A DNA stretch of 54,342 nucleotides from Pseudomonas frederiksbergensis (GCF_003732665.1 NZ_MOBP01000028.1:1-54342); one strand, 5' to 3'; positions 7,709 through 16,690 are shown, numbered from the stretch's first letter. Made by a program: numbers and translations. Notes: a model not told the origin generated them from the sequence alone.

Positions 7709-8995
7709 ATGAGTGCGCCCGACACCACCGTCATCCCCAAGGCCACGACACGCCCGGGACCGTTCGACTGGTATCGCAACATCAACAAACAGGAGCGCCG
7801 CACGTTCTGGAGCTGCAAGATCGGCTATGGCCTGGACGGCATGGACACCCAGATGCTCAGTTTCGTGGTGCCGACCCTGATTGCCATGTGGGGCATCACC
7901 ACCGGCGAAGCGGGGCTGATCCACACCAGCACCCTGATCGCCTCGGCCATCGGCGGCTGGGTGGCGGGGATTCTCTCCGACCGCATCGGCCGCGTGCGTA
8001 CCTTGCAACTCACCGTGCTGTGGTTCGCCTTCTTCACCTTCCTCTGCGGCTTCGCGCAAAACTACGAACAACTGTTGATCAGCCGCACCTTGATGGGCTT
8101 CGGTTTCGGCGGTGAATGGACGGCCGGCGCGGTGTTGATGGGCGAAGTGATTCGCGCCAAGGACCGTGGCAAAGCGGTGGGCATGGTGCAATCGGGCTGG
8201 GCGCTGGGTTGGGGGCTGACGGCGATCCTCTATGCGCTACTGTTCTCGGTATTGCCGCCGGAAGACGCTTGGCGCGCACTGTTCATCCTCGGCATCGTCC
8301 CGGCGATTTTCGTGATCTTCGTCCGCCGCCTGGTCAAAGACCCGGAAATCTATCGTGAGGCCAAGGCCAAACAAACCCCGGACAACCCGGCCAGGTTCTA
8401 CGAGATCTTCGCCCCTGGCATCCTGTTCACCACGATTCGCGCTTCGGTGCTGACCACTGGCGCGCTGGGCGGTTACTACGCCATAACATCCTGGCTGCCG
8501 ACGTTTCTGAAAAATGAACGGGGCTTGAGTGTCCTCGGCACGGGCGGTTATCTGGCGATGGTGATCGTCGGGTCTTACATCGGCTATGTCATCAGCGCCT
8601 ATTTGACCGACATCCTCGGGCGCAAGAAGAACTTCATCCTGTTCGCCGTCGGCTCGTTCATCATCGTGTTGCTCTACACCCAGTTGCCGGTCAGTAACGG
8701 CGTGATGCTGTGGCTGGGCTTCCCGCTGGGCTTCTTTGCCTCGGGGATCTTCAGTGGCATGGGCGCGTTTTTGACCGAGTTATTTCCAACGCGGATTCGC
8801 GGTTCGGGGCAGGGCTTTTGCTACAACATTGGCCGGGCGCTGGCGGCGTTGTTTCCACTGTTGATCGGTTTGCTCAGCCAGAAGGTGCCGTTAAGCGTCG
8901 GCATCGGGGCGTTTGCGGCGGTGTCTTACGGGGTGGTGATTCTGGCGGCGTTGAGCTTGCCGGAAACCCGTGGCAAGCAACTTGAAGCCGAGTAA
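7709..8995 (+). CDS. MFS transporter, probable 5-oxoproline/organic acid carrier
   Basis: A 428-aa major facilitator with about 12 membrane segments. It has the acidic GLDGMD signature in TM1 and the GRVRTLQ loop 2-3 motif (D-R-I-G-R) seen in the AAHS/sialate-type organic acid symporters. A CGGAGA ribosome site lies 7 bases before the ATG. It is the first gene before pxpABC (63 bases to pxpA) and divergent from a lysR. It probably imports 5-oxoproline or an aromatic/carboxylic acid by proton symport. The substrate is inferred from context only. Confidence 0.87.
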   Translation: MSAPDTTVIPKATTRPGPFDWYRNINKQERRTFWSCKIGYGLDGMDTQMLSFVVPTLIAMWGITTGEAGLIHTSTLIASAIGGWVAGILSDRIGRVRTLQLTVLWFAFFTFLCGFAQNYEQLLISRTLMGFGFGGEWTAGAVLMGEVIRAKDRGKAVGMVQSGWALGWGLTAILYALLFSVLPPEDAWRALFILGIVPAIFVIFVRRLVKDPEIYREAKAKQTPDNPARFYEIFAPGILFTTIRASVLTTGALGGYYAITSWLPTFLKNERGLSVLGTGGYLAMVIVGSYIGYVISAYLTDILGRKKNFILFAVGSFIIVLLYTQLPVSNGVMLWLGFPLGFFASGIFSGMGAFLTELFPTRIRGSGQGFCYNIGRALAALFPLLIGLLSQKVPLSVGIGAFAAVSYGVVILAALSLPETRGKQLEAE

Positions 8996-9058
8996 CTGAT
9001 AATCTGCCGGGCAAATGTCCTACAGATAAAGAAGAACAAAACTACAGGAGTGTTCACC

Positions 9059-9811
9059 GTGAGCCGCCTGCTATTGAACTGCGACATCGGCGAGAGTTTC
9101 GGCAACTGGACCATGGGTCTGGATGCCGAGGTCATGCCCTTCATTGATTGCGCCAACATCGCTTGCGGCTTCCATGCCGGCGATCCGAGCATCATGCGCA
9201 AGACCGTCAGCCTGGCCCTGAGCCACGGCGTACAGATCGGCGCGCACCCGGCCTATCAGGATTTGGTCGGTTTCGGCCGGCGTTCCATGGCCTACACCGC
9301 CCAGGAACTGCAAGACATCCTGCATTACCAGATCGGCGGCCTCGACGGCATTTGCCGGGCCCAGGGCGGCAAGGTGAGCTACGTCAAACCCCACGGCGCG
9401 ATGTACAACGACATGATGGCCAACCCGGCGCAATTGCGCGCGGTGCTCCAGGCCGTGGCGGCCTACGATCGCACGTTGCCGCTGATGCTGATGGCCACCC
9501 GCGACAACAGCGCCGCCCAGCAATTGGGCGATGAATACGGCGTAACCCTGTGGTTCGAAGCCTTCGCCGACCGCGCCTACGACAGCGCCGGGATGCTGGT
9601 CTCGCGGCAATTGCCGGGGGCGGTGCATCACGATCCGGAGAAAATCATCGATCAGGCGCTGATCATCGCCCGTGGTGATCACCTCACGGCCAATGACGGC
9701 AGCGCTTTGCATCTACAGGCCAACACGCTCTGCGTTCACGGCGACAATGCCAGTTCGGTGGCTGCCGTGCGGCGTATCCGCGAGGCCTTGAATCAGCAGA
9801 GCGAATCATGA
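9059..9811 (+). CDS. pxpA: 5-oxoprolinase subunit A
   Basis: A 250-aa LamB/YcsF-family protein, subunit A of the ATP-dependent 5-oxoprolinase that opens pyroglutamate to glutamate. The N-terminus carries the family signature NCDIGESFGNW and, later, GFHAGDP and KPHGAMYN. I chose the GTG at 9059 because AGGAG ends at 9050, 8 bases upstream; the in-frame GTG at 9050 would bury that ribosome site. The stop overlaps the pxpB start (ATGA), so A and B are translationally coupled. Length is usual for PxpA. Confidence 0.95.
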   Translation: MSRLLLNCDIGESFGNWTMGLDAEVMPFIDCANIACGFHAGDPSIMRKTVSLALSHGVQIGAHPAYQDLVGFGRRSMAYTAQELQDILHYQIGGLDGICRAQGGKVSYVKPHGAMYNDMMANPAQLRAVLQAVAAYDRTLPLMLMATRDNSAAQQLGDEYGVTLWFEAFADRAYDSAGMLVSRQLPGAVHHDPEKIIDQALIIARGDHLTANDGSALHLQANTLCVHGDNASSVAAVRRIREALNQQSES

Positions 9812-10512
9812 AACCACGGGTGGAAGTGGTCGCGCTGGACTGCCTGATGGTGCGGCTGTTCGATGAAATCGCCGAAGCGAACATGCCATGGATGCTCGCG
9901 GCCAGCGAAAGTCTGCGGGCGGCGTTTGCCGGGCATTTGATCGACCTGGTGCCGTCTTATACGACATTGATGGTGCATTACGACCTGACCGCGCTGAGCC
10001 CGGCCCAGGCTCGGGAATTGATCGCTGAGGCGTTGATCGATCTGTCGCCCAACGCCAGTACCCGCGGCAAATGCCATGTGCTGCCGGTGTGGTACGACTT
10101 GAGCGTCGGCCCGGAACTGAGTCTGTTATCCGCACGCAGCGGGTTGGCGATGGACGAGGTGATCCGCCGCCACAGCGAGCGCGAGTACCAAGTGTTTGCG
10201 TTGGGCTTCGCGCCGGGGTTTGCCTTTATGGGCCTGGTGGAAGAGATCCTCGCCGCGCCACGCCTGAACACCCCGCGTAAGAAAGTCGCGGCGGGCAGCG
10301 TCGGCATTGCCGAACGGCAAACCGCCGCGTACCCCGTGGTATCCCCCGGCGGCTGGAACCTGATCGGCCGCACCCCGGCCAAACTGTTCGACCGTGAGCG
10401 GGACGGCTACAGCCTGATGCAACCCGGCGACACCGTGCGCTTCGAAGCGGTCAGCCATGCCGAGTTCATCAACCTGGGCGGTGACGACACGCCGCTGGAG
10501 GCCCAGGCATGA
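9808..10512 (+). CDS. pxpB: 5-oxoprolinase subunit B
   Basis: A 234-aa KipI-type allophanate-hydrolase-subunit-1 domain protein, PxpB. Family motifs seen include ALGFAPGFAFMG near 131-142 and the ATP-pocket-like SVGIAERQTAAYP near 167-179, followed by PGGWNLIGRTP. It overlaps pxpA and pxpC by 4 bases each, as expected for three subunits made in equal amounts. In Bacillus the homologue KipI also inhibits a sporulation kinase; here the conserved gene order points to 5-oxoprolinase. Confidence 0.95.
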   Translation: MKPRVEVVALDCLMVRLFDEIAEANMPWMLAASESLRAAFAGHLIDLVPSYTTLMVHYDLTALSPAQARELIAEALIDLSPNASTRGKCHVLPVWYDLSVGPELSLLSARSGLAMDEVIRRHSEREYQVFALGFAPGFAFMGLVEEILAAPRLNTPRKKVAAGSVGIAERQTAAYPVVSPGGWNLIGRTPAKLFDRERDGYSLMQPGDTVRFEAVSHAEFINLGGDDTPLEAQA

Positions 10513-11435
10513 GCCGACTGAGGATTGAAGCGAGCACGCCGCTGTGCCTGTTGCAGGACGCGGGGCGTTTTGGCGTGCGGCACTTGGGCGTGACCCAGGG
10601 TGGCGGACTGGATTGGCGGTCGATGTCGTGGGCCAATTGGCTGCTCGGCAATGGGTTGGATGCGCCGGTGGTGGAAATCACTCTCGGCGGTTTTACCGTG
10701 GTGGCCGAAGAGAATTGCGTGCTGGCGCTGGCCGGGGCGGATCTGGGCGCACAAGTGAATGGCGAGGCGTTGGCGCCGTGGCGCAGTTTCAGGCTGCATA
10801 AAGGCCAGCGACTGCAATTCACCCAGCCGCTGCTTGGCGCTCGGGCCTATCTCGCCGCGCCGGGCGGGTTTGATGCGCCGAAGGTGTTGGGCAGCAGTTC
10901 GACGGTGGTCCGCGAAGAGCTCGGCGGGCTGGACGGCAGGGGCCGGCCGTTGGCCAAGGATGCGCAGTTGAGCTATTCGGGCAGTGCGTTGATTCTGCTG
11001 CGAGAACTACCGAAGGAGCATGTCCCGGATCTCAAGCTCAATGCACCGCTGGACCTGGTGCTCGGCGCGCAGATTGGTGCATTCAGCGGGCAAAGCCTGT
11101 TCGACGCGTTCAACAGTGCCTGGGAATTGGACAGCCGCGCCGACCGCATGGGCATGCGCCTGCTGGGCACCGCGCTGGAATACCAGGGCAAACCGATGAT
11201 TTCCGAAGGTATCCCGTTGGGCGCGGTGCAGGTGCCGCCGGATGGACAGCCGATTGTGCTGCTCAATGATCGGCAGACCATTGGCGGTTATCCGCGATTG
11301 GGGGCGTTGACGCCGTTGGCACTGGCGCGGCTGGCGCAGTGCCTGCCGGGGGCGAAGGTCAGGTTACGGCCGGTGGTGCAGGACGTGGCGCATCGGGAGC
11401 AGGTCGCTTATTTGCGGCGATTCGTTAACCGCTAA
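10509..11435 (+). CDS. pxpC: 5-oxoprolinase subunit C
   Basis: A 308-aa KipA/allophanate-hydrolase-subunit-2 family protein, PxpC, the third subunit of 5-oxoprolinase. The start overlaps the pxpB stop by 4 bases, with GGAGG about 8 bases upstream. Typical motifs are LQDAGRFGVRHLGVTQGG near the N-terminus, LAAPGGFD, RADRMGMRL and a PPDGQPIVLLNDRQTIGGYP block. Some homologues are annotated biotin-dependent carboxyltransferase, but no biotin carrier or carboxylase gene is nearby. A REP pair follows the stop. Confidence 0.95.
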   Translation: MSRLRIEASTPLCLLQDAGRFGVRHLGVTQGGGLDWRSMSWANWLLGNGLDAPVVEITLGGFTVVAEENCVLALAGADLGAQVNGEALAPWRSFRLHKGQRLQFTQPLLGARAYLAAPGGFDAPKVLGSSSTVVREELGGLDGRGRPLAKDAQLSYSGSALILLRELPKEHVPDLKLNAPLDLVLGAQIGAFSGQSLFDAFNSAWELDSRADRMGMRLLGTALEYQGKPMISEGIPLGAVQVPPDGQPIVLLNDRQTIGGYPRLGALTPLALARLAQCLPGAKVRLRPVVQDVAHREQVAYLRRFVNR

Positions 11436-11438
11436 AAG

Positions 11439-11516
11439 CTTCGCGAGCAAGCCCGCTCCCACATTGGATCTGTGTCGTACACAAGACCCAATGTGGGAGC
11501 GGGCTTGCTCGCGAAG
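11439..11516. repeat. outward-facing group I REP pair
   Basis: Two 29-base perfect inverted arms (11439-11467 and 11488-11516) carry the group I core, but with the opposite relative order to a normal REPIN: the CTTCGCGAGC ends are outside and the GTGGGAGC ends face the 20-base centre. It lies between the converging pxpC and VWA genes and may serve both as a hairpin terminator. Confidence 0.93.
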
Positions 11517-11538
11517 AGGCCCTGACAGGCACCGAAGA

Positions 11539-12717
11539 TTACTTGGACAAAAACCGCATCCCTTCCTCTAACCCCCGCAACGTCAGCGGGTACATCCGGT
11601 CTTCAATTAAATCCCGCACGATGTTGGTCGATGAGGTATAGCCCCACGTATCTTTCGGATACGGGTTAATCCAGATGAGCTTCTTGTATTTCTCCATGAA
11701 GCGTTGCATCCACAGGTAGCCCGGCTCTTCGTTCCAGTGCTCGACGCTGCCGCCGGCCTGGGTGATTTCGTAGGGCGCCATGGCGGCGTCGCCGATGAAG
11801 ATCACTTTGTAGTCGGCGCCGTATTTGTGCAGCAGATCCTGGGTCGAGAAACGCTCGGAGGTGCGGCGCATGTTGTTCTTCCACACCGACTCATAGACGA
11901 AGTTGTGGAAGTAGAAGTACTCCAGGTGCTTGAACTCGGTCTTGCAGGCCGAGAACAGTTCTTCGCAAATCTTCACGTGGGCGTCCATCGAGCCGCCGAT
12001 GTCGAACAGCAGCAACAGCTTGACGGTGTTGCGCCGCTCCGGCCGCATCTGGATGTTCAGCAGTCCGGCATCGCGAGCGGTGTGGTCGATGGTGCCGTCG
12101 ATGTCCAGCTCTTCCGCCGCGCCTTGGCGGGCGAATTTTCGCAACCGACGCAGGGCGACCTTGATGTTGCGCGTGCCCAGTTCCACCGAATCGTCGAGGT
12201 TCTTGTACTCGCGCTGGTCCCAGACTTTCACCGCTTTGCCCTGGCGCTTGCCGGCATCGCCGACCCGAATGCCTTCCGGGTTGAAGCCGCCGGAGCCGAA
12301 CGGGCTAGTGCCGCCGGTGCCGATCCACTTGTTGCCGCCGGCGTGGCGTTCCTTCTGTTCTTCGAGGCGTTTCTTGAACTCTTCGATCAGCTTGTCGAGG
12401 CCGCCGAGGGACTGGATTTGCGCCCGTTCTTCATCGCTCAGTGAACGTTCGAATTCCTTGCGCAGCCAGTCTTCCGGGATCAGCGCTTGAAGGTGATCGT
12501 CGAGTTTTTCCAGGCCATTGAAGTAGGCACCGAAGGCCCGGTCGAACTTGTCGAAATGCTTTTCGTCCTTCACCAGAATCGCCCGGGCCAAGTAATAAAA
12601 CTCGTCCATGTCGGCGAAGACCACGCGCTGTTTCAGCGCGTTGATCAGGTCCAGCAGCTCGCGCACCGAGACCGGCACCTTGGCGGCGCGCATTTCATTG
12701 AACAGGTTGAGCAGCAT
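11539..12717 (-). CDS. VWA domain protein (CoxE-like), partner of MoxR
   Basis: A 392-aa cytoplasmic protein with a C-terminal von Willebrand A domain of the CoxE type. The metal-site motif reads D239-I-G-G-S243, so the middle Ser of DxSxS is Gly, a change also recalled in this family. The N-terminal half is helical, with an E/K-rich stretch around 85-125 and a Gly-rich linker near 127-150. It starts 13 bases after the MoxR-type ATPase gene on the same strand; MoxR-VWA pairs act together as chaperone-like or metal-insertion machines. The client protein is not evident here. Confidence 0.88.
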   Translation of the reverse strand: MLLNLFNEMRAAKVPVSVRELLDLINALKQRVVFADMDEFYYLARAILVKDEKHFDKFDRAFGAYFNGLEKLDDHLQALIPEDWLRKEFERSLSDEERAQIQSLGGLDKLIEEFKKRLEEQKERHAGGNKWIGTGGTSPFGSGGFNPEGIRVGDAGKRQGKAVKVWDQREYKNLDDSVELGTRNIKVALRRLRKFARQGAAEELDIDGTIDHTARDAGLLNIQMRPERRNTVKLLLLFDIGGSMDAHVKICEELFSACKTEFKHLEYFYFHNFVYESVWKNNMRRTSERFSTQDLLHKYGADYKVIFIGDAAMAPYEITQAGGSVEHWNEEPGYLWMQRFMEKYKKLIWINPYPKDTWGYTSSTNIVRDLIEDRMYPLTLRGLEEGMRFLSK

Positions 12718-12730
12718 GGCAATCAGCCTC

Positions 12731-13576
12731 TTAGCGGGTGCCGCGACGGCTCATGAACGCCAGGCGCTCAAGCAATTGCACATCCTGTTCGTTCTTCACC
12801 AGCGCACCGGCCAGCGGCGGGATGGCTTTGGTCGGATCGCGTTCGCGCAGCACCGCTTCGCCAATGTTGTCGGCCATCAGCAGCTTCAGCCAGTCCACCA
12901 GTTCCGAGGTCGAAGGCTTCTTCTTCAGGCCCGGCACTTTGCGCACGTCGAAGAACACATCCAGCGCTTCGCTGACCAGGTCTTTCTTGATGTCCGGGTA
13001 ATGCACGTCGACGATCCGCTGCATGGTGACTCGGTCCGGGAAGGCGATGTAGTGGAAGAAGCAGCGGCGCAGGAACGCGTCCGGCAGCTCTTTCTCGTTG
13101 TTGGAGGTAATGATGATGATCGGGCGAACCTTGGCTTTGATGGTCTCGTCGATCTCGTAGACGTAGAACTCCATCTTGTCGAGTTCTTGCAGCAGGTCGT
13201 TCGGGAACTCGATGTCAGCCTTGTCGATTTCATCGATCAGCAGGATCACCCGCTCGTCGGACTCGAAGGCTTCCCACAACTTGCCCTTCTTCAGGTAATT
13301 GCGGACGTCGTGGACCTTTTCCGTGCCCAGTTGCGAGTCACGCAAGCGGCTGACCGCGTCGTACTCGTACAGGCCCTGATGCGCCTTGGTCGTGGACTTG
13401 ATGTGCCAGGTGATCAACCGGGCGCCAAAGGACTCGGCCAATTGCTCGGCGAGCATGGTCTTGCCCGTACCCGGCTCGCCCTTGACCAGCAGCGGACGCT
13501 CCAGGGTGATGGCGGCGTTGACCGCCAGCTTCAGGTCATCGGTGGCGACGTAGGCCTGGGTGCCTTCGAACTTCAT
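12731..13576 (-). CDS. MoxR-family AAA ATPase
   Basis: A 281-aa single-module AAA+ ATPase of the MoxR group. Walker A GEPGTGKT is at 33-40 and Walker B VILLIDE at 110-116; sensor 1 (TSNNEKELPDAFLRR) contains the expected Asn and arginine finger. GAGG lies 8 bases before the ATG at 13576. It is the first gene of a two-gene operon with the VWA protein. The pair resembles other stand-alone MoxR-VWA systems of Pseudomonas. The family acts on folding or metal loading of partner proteins; no partner enzyme is adjacent. Confidence 0.92.
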   Translation of the reverse strand: MKFEGTQAYVATDDLKLAVNAAITLERPLLVKGEPGTGKTMLAEQLAESFGARLITWHIKSTTKAHQGLYEYDAVSRLRDSQLGTEKVHDVRNYLKKGKLWEAFESDERVILLIDEIDKADIEFPNDLLQELDKMEFYVYEIDETIKAKVRPIIIITSNNEKELPDAFLRRCFFHYIAFPDRVTMQRIVDVHYPDIKKDLVSEALDVFFDVRKVPGLKKKPSTSELVDWLKLLMADNIGEAVLRERDPTKAIPPLAGALVKNEQDVQLLERLAFMSRRGTR

Positions 13577-13749
13577 CTGCTAATCCTCGAACGGTAACGC
13601 CGACCTGAACGGGGCAGGGCGGGACGCGATATGTGTGATGCCCCGACTATAACGCGCTGCCCGGTCGACTGTGAACGCAGACGGGTTATTCAGTCTCTGA
13701 ATGGGGCGTCACATCTTGACTCAGTCTCGGCGCAAGGCCAGCATTCAGG

Positions 13750-13807
13750 TATCGCCGATTTGGCGATAGCCTTTACGGCATGTCAACTAAATACCGATTT
13801 CGCGATA
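13750..13807. promoter_or_regulatory. repeated operator-like sites around the DUF4160 start
   Basis: CGATTTGGCGATA (13756-13768) and CGATTTCGCGATA (13795-13807) differ at one base. They are 39 bases apart and flank the ATG at 13780. The first copy is half of the inverted repeat TATCGCC-GATTT-GGCGATA (13750-13768). This fits binding by a dimeric repressor, possibly the HTH protein encoded by the second gene. It is an inference from sequence pattern only. Confidence 0.5.
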
Positions 13808-14010
13808 AGTACCGCATTCAGTTGCGCGAGAAGGATCATCCTCCGCCCCATGTTCACCTGACCGGTGGCGGGCTGGACGTGATGCTTAGCCTGGAAACCG
13901 TCGAAGTGATGGCAGGCAGGGCGCCGCCGCTGATTATCAGGGAAGCATTGGAATGGGTGGGAACCCATCAGGTGCAATTGCTGGAGGACTGGAAACGATG
14001 TTACCCATGA
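13780..14010 (+). CDS. DUF4160 domain protein, possible toxin partner
   Basis: A 76-aa protein that is essentially one DUF4160 domain. The family motif HPPPHVHL is at residues 20-27, and an E-A-L-E-W segment precedes the C-terminus. It is charged, soluble and has no signal peptide. Its end overlaps the next gene by 13 bases, so the pair is one transcript with coupled translation. DUF4160 genes are often seen next to DUF2442 genes, and the arrangement (tiny first gene, DNA-binding second gene, operator-like repeats) looks like a toxin-antitoxin module. Biochemical activity is unknown. Confidence 0.82.
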   Translation: MSTKYRFRDKYRIQLREKDHPPPHVHLTGGGLDVMLSLETVEVMAGRAPPLIIREALEWVGTHQVQLLEDWKRCYP

Positions 14011-14498
14011 AACGACCGCGCTTGACGGCTGTAAAGGCGCTGCCGGGTTACTGCTTGGCGCTGACCTTTATAGACGGCCAACAACTGACGCTGAATTTGA
14101 GCCGCGATTTGTACACCTACCCAGGATTACGACCGTTGCTTGAGGCTCACGTTTTTGAAGGTGCCGCCCTTGGTGATGATGGCTGGACGGTGGAATGGGA
14201 TGAGCCGGATATTCAGATTGGCGCGGACACTTTGTATTTGGACGCGCTCTCGCAAAATGCTATGGACGAAAACACCCGCATCTTCATCAATTGGCGCGCT
14301 CGCTCCGGGTTGCCCTTGAATAAGGCCGCCGAAGCGCTGGGGGTCAGTGCCCGCAGTATCAGCCGCTACAGCAGCGGACGCGAAGCGGTGCCACGGTCGT
14401 TGGCCCTGGCCTGTCTGGGCTGGGACTCTTTGCAGCAACGTTCACCATTGGCGGCGGCCGAGGAAACCGGTCGCTACACCGTCACCCGCAAACCTTAA
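13998..14498 (+). CDS. DUF2442 protein fused to a helix-turn-helix domain
   Basis: A 166-aa protein. A DUF2442 domain covers about 8-85 (the WDEPDIQIGADTLYLDAL end is characteristic). A linker leads to an XRE-like HTH at about 105-142 (LNKAAEALGVSARSISRYSSG). The ATG at 13998 is chosen because GGAGG lies 10 bases upstream; an in-frame ATG at 14007 is possible. The HTH suggests it represses its own operon through the CGATTT-SGCGATA repeats upstream of 13780. It would be the antitoxin/regulator if the pair is a toxin-antitoxin unit. The 3' end overlaps the converging DUF748 gene by 4 bases. Confidence 0.83.
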   Translation: MLPMKRPRLTAVKALPGYCLALTFIDGQQLTLNLSRDLYTYPGLRPLLEAHVFEGAALGDDGWTVEWDEPDIQIGADTLYLDALSQNAMDENTRIFINWRARSGLPLNKAAEALGVSARSISRYSSGREAVPRSLALACLGWDSLQQRSPLAAAEETGRYTVTRKP

Positions 14499-15571
14499 CC
14501 CTTATCCGGCTTCGGCTGTTCATACCGCGCATTGAACGCCTGGACGAAACCATTGCGCAAAATCTGCAAAAACGCCTGGAACGCGCTGATATCTTGCTGG
14601 TGTACGTTGCCGCTGAGTTCGACCTTGGTTGCGAATTGGTTCTTGCGCTGGTTCTTCAGCACGGTTTCGGTGCTGCCGACGATGGCTTCCCAGACCGAGC
14701 GCAAAATCCCTTTGTTTTTGTTTTCGACATCCTGCTGCCAGTTGAACACTTCGACGTCCCGCAGCAGCGGTTTGATGTAGCCCTTGAGCTGGCCCTTGTT
14801 GGCTTCGGCTTCGATGACCACGTCGCCGTGGCCGGCGTTGAAGTCGAATTTGCCGTAGGCGGAGGCGAAGTCGTTCATGCGTTTGAGTTCGATGTCCTTG
14901 GCCCGCAGGCGGAATTCGAAGTCTTCGAAGTTGCTCAGGGGGGCGAAGGTGGCGGTGGTTTCGAGCGGGGCGTGGCCCAGCAGCAGGGCCTTGCCCTCGA
15001 AGCGGGCGTCGCGTTTGCCTGCAGTGTCGACCACGTTGGTCAGGTTGTAGAGGCTGGCGTTGACCTGGGTGGCGTTCATGTTCACGGGCGGATTGGAGTT
15101 GAAGTTGCGAAAGCTGATTTTGCCGTCGTTGATCCGCACTTCGTTGAGGGTGATCGGCAGCAATTTGCCCAGTTGAGCGCGCCAGTCGGTGCCGCGACCG
15201 GTCTGGGAGTTCTGTTTGTTGGCGCCGCCATCGACGAAGTTCACTTCAGGGTTGATGAACTGCACCTCGGCCACCACGGCATGGTCGTACCACAGGGAGT
15301 GCCAGCTGATCGCCAGGTCGATCAGCGGTGCATTGACGAAGGGCACCGGGACTTTGCCGTCGACCTTGACGATCTTCAGCCCGTTGATTTTGTAGGCGCC
15401 GCGCCACAGGGCCAGGTCCACGTCGACAACCTGGCCACGGTAGTCGCCCATGTCGGCCAATTTGTCGTTGAGGTAATTGCGCACCAGGTAGGGCAGGGCG
15501 ATATCCAGCGCCACCAACAGCACAACGAGGCCGGCGAGGGTCCAGAGAGGCCAACTGTATCGACGCTTCAT
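14495..15571 (-). CDS. DUF748 (AsmA-like) envelope protein
   Basis: A 358-aa protein anchored by one N-terminal membrane segment (about 8-28) with a large periplasmic beta-rich domain of the DUF748 family. DUF748 is related to AsmA, and such proteins are thought to aid envelope assembly or lipid traffic. The start at 15571 (MKRRYSW) has AGGAA upstream. An in-frame codon at 15601 is less likely because it would place ten extra residues before the membrane anchor. It shows no enzyme motif. It is convergent with the DUF2442-HTH gene and divergent from cysK. Confidence 0.85.
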   Translation of the reverse strand: MKRRYSWPLWTLAGLVVLLVALDIALPYLVRNYLNDKLADMGDYRGQVVDVDLALWRGAYKINGLKIVKVDGKVPVPFVNAPLIDLAISWHSLWYDHAVVAEVQFINPEVNFVDGGANKQNSQTGRGTDWRAQLGKLLPITLNEVRINDGKISFRNFNSNPPVNMNATQVNASLYNLTNVVDTAGKRDARFEGKALLLGHAPLETTATFAPLSNFEDFEFRLRAKDIELKRMNDFASAYGKFDFNAGHGDVVIEAEANKGQLKGYIKPLLRDVEVFNWQQDVENKNKGILRSVWEAIVGSTETVLKNQRKNQFATKVELSGNVHQQDISAFQAFLQILRNGFVQAFNARYEQPKPDKG

Positions 15572-15698
15572 GATGGCAATTCCTTGGCGATGTAAAGCCA
15601 TTGACTGCTGGCGTCACCGGACGTTCGCCTGAACTGGACGACTACTGGCAACAGGCATACCTTGGAGAGCTTATTCAACGCTGCATAAGGACCCAGCC

Positions 15699-16673
15699 AT
15701 GAGCCGTATTTTCGCTGACAACGCCCATTCCATCGGTAATACACCGCTGGTGCAGATCAATCGCATCGCGCCGCGCGGCGTGACCATCCTGGCCAAGATC
15801 GAGGGGCGCAACCCCGGTTATTCGGTCAAGTGCCGGATCGGCGCGAACATGATCTGGGACGCCGAAAGCACCGGCAAACTCAAGCCCGGCATGACCATTG
15901 TCGAGCCGACGTCAGGCAATACCGGCATCGGCCTGGCGTTTGTGGCCGCCGCCCGTGGCTACAAGCTGATGCTGACCATGCCTGCGTCCATGAGCATCGA
16001 GCGGCGCAAAGTGCTCAAGGCCCTCGGGGCCGAACTGGTACTGACCGAACCGGCCAAGGGCATGAAAGGCGCGATTGAAAAAGCGGCGGAAATTCTCGCC
16101 AGCGACCCGGCCAAGTACTTCATGCCGGCGCAGTTCGAAAACCCGGCCAACCCGGCCATCCATGAAAAGACCACCGGCCCGGAAATCTGGAACGATACTG
16201 ACGGCGCGGTTGATGTGCTGGTGGCAGGCGTCGGAACCGGTGGAACCATTACCGGCGTTTCGCGGTATATCAAGAATACCCAGGGCAAACCGATTATCTC
16301 GGTGGCGGTGGAGCCGGTTTCATCGCCAGTGATTACCCAGAAGCTGGCCGGTGAAGAGATCAAGCCAAGTCCGCACAAGATCCAGGGCATTGGCGCCGGT
16401 TTTGTGCCGAAGAACCTCGATTTGTCGATCGTCGATCGGGTTGAACTGGTGACCGACGACGAATCCAAGGCCATGGCCCTGCGCCTGATGCAGGAAGAAG
16501 GGATTTTGTGCGGTATCTCGTGCGGTGCGGCGATGGCGGTGGCGGTGCGTTTGGCCGAAACCCTGGAAATGCAGGGCAAGACCATCGTGGTGATCCTGCC
16601 TGACTCGGGTGAGCGTTATTTGTCGAGCATGTTGTTCAGTGATCTGTTTACCGACCAGGAGAACCAGGCGTAA
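15699..16673 (+). CDS. cysK: cysteine synthase A
   Basis: A 324-aa PLP-dependent O-acetylserine sulfhydrylase, the last step of cysteine synthesis from sulfide. The PLP lysine is K44 in SVKCRIG. The substrate loop SGNTGIGLAF and the phosphate loop GTGGTITG are intact, and the C-terminal CGISCGAA segment is typical of CysK rather than CysM. AAGGA lies 7 bases before the ATG. It stands alone. Length agrees with the family. Confidence 0.95.
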   Translation: MSRIFADNAHSIGNTPLVQINRIAPRGVTILAKIEGRNPGYSVKCRIGANMIWDAESTGKLKPGMTIVEPTSGNTGIGLAFVAAARGYKLMLTMPASMSIERRKVLKALGAELVLTEPAKGMKGAIEKAAEILASDPAKYFMPAQFENPANPAIHEKTTGPEIWNDTDGAVDVLVAGVGTGGTITGVSRYIKNTQGKPIISVAVEPVSSPVITQKLAGEEIKPSPHKIQGIGAGFVPKNLDLSIVDRVELVTDDESKAMALRLMQEEGILCGISCGAAMAVAVRLAETLEMQGKTIVVILPDSGERYLSSMLFSDLFTDQENQA

Positions 16674-16690
16674 GAATGGCACCGGGTGAT

